Shown piece after piece: positions 58,919 through 64,000 of a stretch of DNA of 64,000 nucleotides. A program made the translations under genes and the position numbers. Source of the DNA: CAG-964 sp902789345 (GTDB lineage: Bacteria; Bacillota; Clostridia; Oscillospirales; Acutalibacteraceae); NCBI GenBank assembly GCA_052117325.1, contig JBQKJJ010000002.1. The stretch is one strand, 5' to 3'. The notes under the pieces are model-generated. The model saw nothing but the letters and a program-made list of their open reading frames with translations. It had not been told where the DNA came from and searched no databases. Each line of letters begins with the position of its first letter. Within the stretch, counting starts at the first letter, position 1.

Positions 58919-59173
58919 CTAAAATTGCTTTAACCAAATTATAAGTTCATCAAATAAAGATGTATTAAGTTCATAATAAACATAATTTTTTTCTTTTGTT
59001 TCAATAATGAGGTCATTCTTTTTTAGTAAATTTAAATGATACGATAACGACGCGGGAGATATTCCAATTTTTTGGGCAATATCCCCTGCTATCATTTTAT
59101 CCTTTTTTAATAGTATCAAAATGTCTCGTCGTGTTGAATCAGACAATGCTTTGAATGTACCCTGTAAAGACAA
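58919..59173 (-). CDS. sdpR: ArsR-family repressor, SdpR-like
   Basis: Winged-helix protein of about 84 residues (FKALSDSTRRDILILLKKDKMIAGDIAQKIGISPASLSYHLNLLKKNDLIIETKEKNYVYYELN). No metal-binding cysteines, as in SdpR. Of two in-frame TTG codons, the one at 59173 has proper spacing (nine bases) to GGAGG; that at 59182 abuts it. A perfect 24-bp palindrome lies just upstream. Confidence 0.88.
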   Translation of the reverse strand: MSLQGTFKALSDSTRRDILILLKKDKMIAGDIAQKIGISPASLSYHLNLLKKNDLIIETKEKNYVYYELNTSLFDELIIWLKQF

Positions 59174-59197
59174 TTGCTTCAACCTCCAGTTACCAAC

Positions 59198-59261
59198 CTA
59201 TTTAAAAATATTTTTAAATAGATTGTGACCTTATTATAACAAGCCCTTAGAAAAAAATCAA
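59198..59261 (-). promoter_or_regulatory. Promoter and operator of the sdpR-sdpI-CPBP operon
   Basis: On the minus strand TTGATT (59261-59256), 17 bases, TATAAT (59238-59233). Downstream, CTATTTAAAAAT (59198-59209) is mirrored perfectly by ATTTTTAAATAG (59210-59221), a 24-bp palindrome over the early transcribed region. Confidence 0.8.
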
Positions 59262-59547
59262 TAAAATTTATTTAAAAAAATAACAGCACATTTTGTTCAG
59301 GTAATGCCCCATATTATAAAAATTCGATAGCCTATAAAAATCAAAAAACACTTGAAATTAATTATGTATTAATAGATAGCTTTAAGCAATCACCCTCGCC
59401 ACATAACCGCGGAAACCGCAAACCCAAATATATCGGGTTATTTCGTTGTATTATAAGTTTATAAAGCCTAATTATCACAATAATAACTTTGTATAAGCAG
59501 CATTATACAAAACAACATACCAAATTTACAAAATTTAAAATTTAGTA
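59262..59547. other. Gene-free stretch before tRNA-Leu
   Basis: A/T-rich. A small hairpin AACCC-N9-GGGTT lies near 59422-59440, and CCGCGGAAACCGC near 59407. No gene or known RNA recognised. Confidence 0.5.
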
Positions 59548-59576
59548 TTGACTTTATAAACAAAATGTAATATAAT
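59548..59576 (+). promoter_or_regulatory. Promoter of tRNA-Leu
   Basis: TTGACT (59548-59553), 17 bases, TATAAT (59571-59576), 35 bases before the tRNA. Confidence 0.8.
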
Positions 59577-59611
59577 AATTTTTGTTCGGTAATGAACACG
59601 GTACACTATAT

Positions 59612-59696
59612 GCGGGTGTGGCGGAATTGGCAGACGCGCTAGATTTAGGTTCTAGTGTCAGCAGACGTGGGGGTTCAAGTCCCTTCACCCGCACCA
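59612..59696 (+). tRNA. tRNA-Leu (anticodon TAG)
   Basis: Class II tRNA of 85 nt with a long variable arm. Acceptor GCGGGTG/CACCCGC, anticodon arm CTAGA-TTTAGGT-TCTAG giving TAG, T loop GTTCAAGTC, CCA encoded. Confidence 0.96.
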
Positions 59697-59722
59697 GTGC
59701 GAAATTGTTCAAACGGAACTTT

Positions 59723-59770
59723 AAAAAGGGATTGCTGCAAACCGTTTGGTTTGGCTGCAATCCCTTTTTA
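59723..59770 (+). terminator. Terminator after tRNA-Leu
   Basis: AAAAAGGGATTGC (59723-59735) pairs with GCAATCCCTTTTT (59757-59769). Confidence 0.85.
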
Positions 59771-59934
59771 TTTGACCACCTTACCCTGCTACAGAACAAT
59801 TCAAAATGCAGAGTGTTTTCACCATAAATTTTCTTTATTCCTTATCTAAGATTAGTCATATCTGTTTATATGCGGATACATTCTTAACAGCAACATTAAA
59901 CAGTAAACTTTTAAAAAATATCAAAAATTAGGTG

Positions 59935-59963
59935 TTGACAATTTATTAATAAGCTGATATAAT
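59935..59963 (+). promoter_or_regulatory. Promoter of tRNA-Met
   Basis: TTGACA (59935-59940), 17 bases, TATAAT (59958-59963), both perfect, 17 bases before the tRNA. Confidence 0.85.
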
Positions 59964-59980
59964 AATTTGGCAATAGCAAC

Positions 59981-60057
59981 GGATCATTAGCTCAGTTGGT
60001 TAGAGCAACCGGCTCATAACCGGTAGGTCCCGGGTTCGAGTCCCTGATGATCCACCA
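59981..60057 (+). tRNA. tRNA with CAT anticodon (Met elongator or Ile2)
   Basis: Acceptor GGATCAT/ATGATCC, anticodon arm ACCGG-CTCATAA-CCGGT giving CAT, T loop GTTCGAGTC, CCA encoded. The first base pair G-C rules out the usual initiator mismatch. Whether the C34 is lysidine-modified (Ile2) cannot be told from the gene with certainty. Confidence 0.93.
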
Positions 60058-60059
60058 AA

Positions 60060-60096
60060 AACCACCGTAATTTTGATTGAATTACGGTGGTTTTTT
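60060..60096 (+). terminator. Terminator after tRNA-Met
   Basis: AACCACCGTAATT (60060-60072) pairs perfectly with AATTACGGTGGTT (60080-60092), followed by T6 in total. Confidence 0.9.
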
Positions 60097-60172
60097 ATAT
60101 AGTTCATCTTGTGCACACTTTGTTTTTGTGATAAACTGATTGCGACAAATTGAAATTTATGGAGGCAACATA

Positions 60173-60370
60173 ATGGAAAACAAATGCAGTAAATGCGGAG
60201 GAGAATTAGTAACCGGTCGTTTGATGACCTCGTCGTGGCATGTTGAATTTATTCCGCTATGTGATGTAAAGAAGTTAAAGCGGAGACATATAGGTGTAAT
60301 TTGCGACACCTGTGTTGAATGTGGAAACATTGAAAACATCCGTGCAGAAAATCCGGAAGCCTTGAAGTAA
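60173..60370 (+). CDS. Small zinc-ribbon protein
   Basis: Protein of 65 residues with two metal-binding pairs: CSKC (5-8) and a CDTCVEC cluster near residues 44-50, followed by GNIENIRAENPEALK. This is a zinc-ribbon layout seen in small hypothetical proteins; role unknown. The ATG at 60173 has GGAGG seven bases upstream and replaces the longer reading from 60140. It is monocistronic. Confidence 0.75.
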   Translation: MENKCSKCGGELVTGRLMTSSWHVEFIPLCDVKKLKRRHIGVICDTCVECGNIENIRAENPEALK

Positions 60371-60482
60371 ATTTTGGTTTGACGGTATATTCCAAGTTCT
60401 TGCCCTGTTTGAGCAGGGGTGCAATTTCTCCGTATAAGGGTGCATTACACTCCACTTTCTATCAAAATTGTGATTTTGCTCC

Positions 60483-60523
60483 AATAAAAGCATTTACTAA
60501 AAAAGGTAAGTGCTTTTATTTTT
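60483..60523 (+). terminator. Terminator of the zinc-ribbon gene
   Basis: AATAAAAGCA-TTTAC (from 60483) pairs with GTAAG-TGCTTTTATT (to 60520), followed by TTTT. The gap before it (60371-60482) shows nothing else. Confidence 0.7.
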
Positions 60524-60546
60524 TGTAAAACATAAAACCACTTTGC

Positions 60547-60592
60547 AAAAAAGGCTCATCACCTGTTTTACGGTGACGAGCCTTTTGCTTTG
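60547..60592 (-). terminator. Terminator of the pdxY-mtnN-rsmE unit
   Basis: AAAAGGCTC-GTCACC pairs with GGTGA-GAGCCTTTT around an ACAG loop; on the minus strand a run of six T follows. Confidence 0.8.
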
Positions 60593-60636
60593 GTTGAAAA
60601 GTAATTTAAACTTTAACAGTAATTATATTTTTTAAT

Positions 60637-61494
60637 CTACTGATTTTCAGTCTTTCGGTCATTAAGCATTTTTATTAACTTTGGCAACGCTTTTTCAAAA
60701 TCTACACCATACCAGTGGTAATCCTTATTTTTCAAGGTTTCTCTGATACATTCCACTGTAAAATTAACGGCAATTTGCAGTGCGTCCTCCTTTGAAAAGC
60801 CCTCTTGCATTAATGCACCTGTAAAGGCTGAGGCAAACACATCGCCTGTACCGTGAAAGCTGTATGGTAGCTTTTGGGAATAATACTCAAAAAAGCTGTC
60901 GTTTTCCCTATCATAGGACATTACACCTACAGTGTGGCTGTCAAAACTAACACCTGTAATTGCACAGTAGCCACAACCCTGCTTGCTAAGCCTTACAAGA
61001 ACATCTTTTATAAATTCTTTGGTGTAATTATCCCCCACATAAGGAATATTCAGCATATAGCAAGCCTCTGTAAGGTTAGGCAAAATTACATCGGCACAGC
61101 CGCACAGTTTTGCCATTTCGTCAGCAAAATCCTGTGTAAAGCCCTTGTAAAGGTTTCCGTAATCTGCCATAGCCGGGTCCACAACAACAATATTTTTGTC
61201 GGTTTTAAACTCCTTAAACACCTGTGACATTATTTTTATTTGCCGTACAGAACCCAAATAACCTGTGTATATAGCGTCAAAGTCTATTTGTTGTTTTCTA
61301 AGCATAGCAACAATAGGTTCAATTTCATCGGTAAGGTCGTGAAAGGTAAAGTCTGAAAACGCCGTATGACAGGAAAGTACCGCTGTAGGTATAACAGACG
61401 CCTCTACGCCCATTGCCGAAATAACAGGCAGTGCCACAGTAAGAGAGCACTTTCCCACACAGGAAATATCCTGAATCGTAACAATTCGTTTCAT
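60637..61494 (-). CDS. pdxY: Pyridoxal/pyridoxamine kinase (PdxY/PdxK type)
   Basis: Ribokinase-superfamily kinase of 285 residues for vitamin B6 salvage. The N-terminus has VTIQDISCVGKCSL; the catalytic base region is FHGTGDVFASAFTGALM near residue 213 (anion hole and Asp). Residues 115-150 contain PAMADYG and the ATP-site strand VILPNLTEACYML. GAGG precedes the ATG. It follows mtnN by 12 bases. Kinase for a hydroxymethylpyrimidine cannot be fully excluded, but the layout is PdxY-like. Confidence 0.88.
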   Translation of the reverse strand: MKRIVTIQDISCVGKCSLTVALPVISAMGVEASVIPTAVLSCHTAFSDFTFHDLTDEIEPIVAMLRKQQIDFDAIYTGYLGSVRQIKIMSQVFKEFKTDKNIVVVDPAMADYGNLYKGFTQDFADEMAKLCGCADVILPNLTEACYMLNIPYVGDNYTKEFIKDVLVRLSKQGCGYCAITGVSFDSHTVGVMSYDRENDSFFEYYSQKLPYSFHGTGDVFASAFTGALMQEGFSKEDALQIAVNFTVECIRETLKNKDYHWYGVDFEKALPKLIKMLNDRKTENQ

Positions 61495-61506
61495 TGGCAG
61501 TACCTC

Positions 61507-62220
61507 TTAATCAAAAAATGCCTTAATTACCTTTAATGTTTCGTCTGCCGCCAAAAACTTAAACTTTTCAAAATCCATATAGTCGTTGTCGTCTATAGTG
61601 TCTGATATTGCCCTTAGAACGGCAAAAGGAACATGGTTGCGGTAACATACCTGACCAATAGAGGCGCCCTCCATTTCGCAACAGTATGCGTCAAAATACT
61701 CGCCGATTTCCTTGCGGGCTACCTTACTGGAAATAAACTGCTCGCCTGAAGCAACAGTACCATAGTAAACATTTACATTTTTTAAGTCTTTTTTGCACTC
61801 TGCAATTATTTTATCGGTTAATTCCTTATCCGCCGGAATTTCCGTGATAATTTCATCGCTGAATTGTATAGTACCTCGTGGGTAAATTTCGTTATTCTCT
61901 TCGCCAATATCTACCAAACACCTGTTGTCGTGGTTTACCACACGGCTTGAAACAACAATGTCGCCTATTTTAAGCTGTGTACTTAATGCACCTGCAACGC
62001 CGCTGTTAATAATAGCTGACGGCTTGTACTGCATAATCATAGCCTGTGTACACATAGCCGCATTAACCTTGCCTACGCCGCACTGTGCCAAAACACAGTC
62101 TTTGCCGTTTATACTGCCTTTATAAAAGGTTATTTGGCTTATTTCGGTTTCTTCAATATTGTCCATTAATTTTTTAACGCCTTCAATTTCAATATCCAAC
62201 GCACCTATAATTCCCAGCAT
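61507..62220 (-). CDS. mtnN: 5'-methylthioadenosine/S-adenosylhomocysteine nucleosidase
   Basis: Removes adenine from MTA and SAH, 237 residues. The family start MLGIIGALDIEIEGVK, the substrate loop INSGVAGALS near 83, EMEGASIGQVCY near 183 and the catalytic Asp in AISDTIDDND near 207 are visible. It clears SAH from methyltransferases such as RsmE encoded 26 bases upstream, and 5'-deoxyadenosine from radical SAM enzymes. AAGGAG precedes the ATG. Confidence 0.96.
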   Translation of the reverse strand: MLGIIGALDIEIEGVKKLMDNIEETEISQITFYKGSINGKDCVLAQCGVGKVNAAMCTQAMIMQYKPSAIINSGVAGALSTQLKIGDIVVSSRVVNHDNRCLVDIGEENNEIYPRGTIQFSDEIITEIPADKELTDKIIAECKKDLKNVNVYYGTVASGEQFISSKVARKEIGEYFDAYCCEMEGASIGQVCYRNHVPFAVLRAISDTIDDNDYMDFEKFKFLAADETLKVIKAFFD

Positions 62221-62246
62221 AACAATCTCCTTACTTTTTATATCTG

Positions 62247-62972
62247 CTAACCAAGATTTCCCGTTTCATACATTATAACAGAAAGTGCCGTAAGCGGCGC
62301 AGTTTCTGCCCTTAGCACACGCTTGCCCAGGGTAGCAGCACTACCGCCTTTGCTTACCACAGAATCCACCTCTGTTTGCTCAAAACCACCCTCTGAGCCA
62401 ATAAATATATTAACATTTTGGGCTGTTTTGTCAATAACATTTCCTATATGCTCACCGCCGCACTCATAAAAAATTATATTACAGCAGCTATCCTCAAGGC
62501 TTGCTACGGCCTGTTTAAAGGTTTGTGCCTGTTTAACCTGCGGTATAACTCCCCTGCGTGACTGCTGTGCGGCCTGCAGTGCAATTTTTTGCCAGCGTTC
62601 CACTTTTTTTCTCAAGGACTTTTCGTCCGGCCTTGAAATACACCGTGCCGAAATAACCGGCACTATGCTTGTTACCCCCAGTTCTACTGCTTTTTGTACA
62701 ATAAAATCCATTTTATCTCCCTTTGGCAATGCCTGATAGAGGGTTACTGCCACATTGGGTTCGTTTTGGCACTTAAACTTGCTATTAACCTTAACAGTGA
62801 TATTTCCCGGCACTATATTTTCTATAGTTGTACTGTACTGCATACCACAGCTGTCTACAAGGGTTATTTCCTCGCCGATTTTCATTCGCAAGGACTTTTC
62901 AATGTGTTTTGCGTTTTCTCCTGTTATAGTGTAAGTATCTTCATTAAATGGCTCTGTAAAAAACCATGCCAT
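62247..62972 (-). CDS. rsmE: 16S rRNA m3U1498 methyltransferase
   Basis: SPOUT-class methyltransferase of 241 residues with an N-terminal PUA-like domain (1-70), then VQKAVELGVTSIVPVISARC near 96, QQSRRG near 140 and the knotted SAM site IGSEGGFEQTEVD near 193 and LGKRVLRAETAPLTAL near 213. The ATG at 62972 has GGGGTGA; the longer reading to 63023 has none. Confidence 0.95.
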   Translation of the reverse strand: MAWFFTEPFNEDTYTITGENAKHIEKSLRMKIGEEITLVDSCGMQYSTTIENIVPGNITVKVNSKFKCQNEPNVAVTLYQALPKGDKMDFIVQKAVELGVTSIVPVISARCISRPDEKSLRKKVERWQKIALQAAQQSRRGVIPQVKQAQTFKQAVASLEDSCCNIIFYECGGEHIGNVIDKTAQNVNIFIGSEGGFEQTEVDSVVSKGGSAATLGKRVLRAETAPLTALSVIMYETGNLG

Positions 62973-63066
62973 ATTATCACCCCACAATAATATATCAGAA
63001 TTATATATTTTTTGCAAACCCAAACTTAGGTATAATATACACTTGCCAATCTGTTTTGTAATTTTG

Positions 63067-63584
63067 TTATTTCAGCTTAGTTAAAGCCACTACATTGCTC
63101 TCCATACGCAGCAATTCTTTTTTCTCTCTATTCCGCCGCCGTAGCCTGTTAAGCTACCCTTTGAGCCAACCACCCTGTGGCACGGTACTATAATTGATAT
63201 AGGGTTATGCCCTACTGCATTGCCTACAGCCTGTGCAGACATTTTTTCTATTCCCCGTTGTTTTGCTATAGTCCTTGCTATATCTCCGTAGGATACAGTT
63301 TCACCGTAAGGAATATCCAAAAGCATTTTCCACACTGTCATTCTAAAATCAGTACCATTTAGCAACAAAGGCGGCGTAAAATCCGGAATTTTATTATGAA
63401 AGTAAATATCCAGCCAACGCACCGCCTGTTCTGTAGCATCTGTAGCTTGATTCATGTATTTTTCAGAAAGGGTTTCACCAAAAAATCTTGAATTTTCAAA
63501 CCATATGCCTGTTACCAAGGTTTCATTGGAAGCAATGGTGATACTCCCTAAAGGGGATTTATATTCCTGTATGTAATCCAACAC
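63067..63584 (-). CDS. ogt: Methylated-DNA--protein-cysteine methyltransferase, C-terminus frameshifted
   Basis: Suicidal repair of O6-alkylguanine. The N-terminal domain is followed by the catalytic PCHRV near residue 134 and GSLTGYGGGIERK. As written, the frame then runs through a six-A tract (plus strand 63118-63123) into NCCVWRAM and stops at 63090. With seven A the frame would continue with ELLRMES... to a stop at 63067, which matches the usual ogt C-terminus (R-K-x-x-L-L-x-x-E). So a one-base deletion, or a sequencing error, in a homopolymer changes the last ~18 residues. All catalytic residues precede it. Coordinates cover both readings. Confidence 0.85.
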
Positions 63585-63645
63585 TGCACCTCCTTAACCA
63601 GAAATTAATTATTTATAACCTAACCAAATTATAACATTAAAACAC

Positions 63646-63686
63646 AAAAACAACCACACCCTACTGCAAGAATGTGGTTGTTTTTT
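63646..63686. terminator. Bidirectional terminator between ilvD and ogt
   Basis: AACAACCACA and TGTGGTTGTT form a perfect stem, with T6 on the plus side and TTTTTGTGTTTT on the minus side, so it ends the ilvD transcript. Confidence 0.85.
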
Positions 63687-63713
63687 GTTATGTGTTATTA
63701 GTATTCGTAAAAA

Positions 63714-64000
63714 TTATTGGTTTACATCAAGAATTGCGCCTGTGTTGCCGGATGTAACCATTGCGGCATATCTAGCCAAATAGCCTGTTTTAATTCTTGG
63801 CTCTTTCGGCTGCCACTCTTTTCTTCTTTCTGCAAGCTCTTCGTCTGAAAGCTTAACATTAATCTTGTTTGCCATAATATCTATAGAGATTATATCGCCG
63901 TCCTTAATTAATGCAATAGGACCGCCTACTGCTGCTTCAGGAGATACATGACCGATAGCTGCACCTCTGGTAGCGCCCGAAAAACGACCGTCTGTAATAA
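63714..64000 (-). CDS. ilvD: Dihydroxy-acid dehydratase, C-terminal part (window edge)
   Basis: The last 94 residues of IlvD, which makes the 2-keto acids of valine and isoleucine. They contain the family's C-terminal motifs: TDGRFSGATRGAAIGHVSPEA at the window edge (serine base in GRFSG), then GGPIALIKDGD and the terminal YAAMVTSGNTGAIL. The stop is at 63714-63716. The N-terminal ~460 residues lie beyond the right edge. Confidence 0.95.
   Translation of the reverse strand, partial: ITDGRFSGATRGAAIGHVSPEAAVGGPIALIKDGDIISIDIMANKINVKLSDEELAERRKEWQPKEPRIKTGYLARYAAMVTSGNTGAILDVNQ

Overview
The window is chromosomal DNA of a low-GC Gram-positive anaerobe, most likely a spore-forming member of the Clostridia close to the Ruminococcaceae/Oscillospiraceae. 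The grounds are AGGAGG ribosome sites, TTGACA-N17-TATAAT promoters, spoIIE and a cwlJ/gerQ-like pair, the DapL route to lysine, an ANTAR regulator, a probable queuine-salvage pair under a preQ1-III-like leader, and the Firmicutes orders rimP-nusA-ylxR-ylxQ-infB-rbfA-nrnA-truB and ylxM-ffh-rpsP-khpA. Almost everything is housekeeping. No phage, insertion sequence or CRISPR array was seen.

Layout: 1-2.0 kb, queuosine-precursor salvage (radical SAM + YhhQ-type transporter, minus strand) behind a structured leader with a terminator. 2.1-4.5 kb, polar amino-acid ABC transporter. 4.7-6.6 kb, phasin-like protein and UbiB-type kinase. 7-8.3 kb, membrane glycosyltransferase preceded by 47-bp repeats. 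8.6-11.2 kb, Crp-type regulator divergent from leuCD, with a palindrome between them, then a probable small RNA. 11.5-20.4 kb, one minus-strand gene string: ANTAR regulator, carA, carB fused in frame to dapF, pyrG, dapL, headed by a consensus promoter and a terminator/antiterminator leader. 20.5-22 kb, germination/spore-coat pair. 22-25 kb, secA. 25.3-30.2 kb, tspO, a branching enzyme with a charged repeat tail, a MarR regulator, ybaK. 30.2-34.9 kb, an SRP-RNA-like element, pyruvate kinase, and the SRP/ribosome operon. 35-39.3 kb, heterodimeric ABC exporter with its MarR regulator. 39.4-41.7 kb, DHHW protein and patatin. 41.7-49.2 kb, the nusA-infB operon. 49.4-53.8 kb, zapA, U32 protein, dut, YdcF. 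53.8-56.1 kb, spoIIE. 56.6-60.1 kb, three tRNA genes in separate units, a HIT protein and an SdpR/SdpI/CPBP immunity-type cluster. 60.1-63.6 kb, small zinc-ribbon protein, pdxY-like kinase, mtnN, rsmE, ogt. The window ends inside ilvD.

The most notable items are the CarB-DapF fusion inside an ANTAR-headed, glutamine-using operon; the queuine-salvage unit with its riboswitch-like leader; an SRP-RNA-like element that seems to lack one strand of its apical helix; a compact promoter-hairpin-hairpin small RNA between leuD and dapL; and the repeat tail on the branching enzyme. All family assignments are from reading the sequence; no database search was run.
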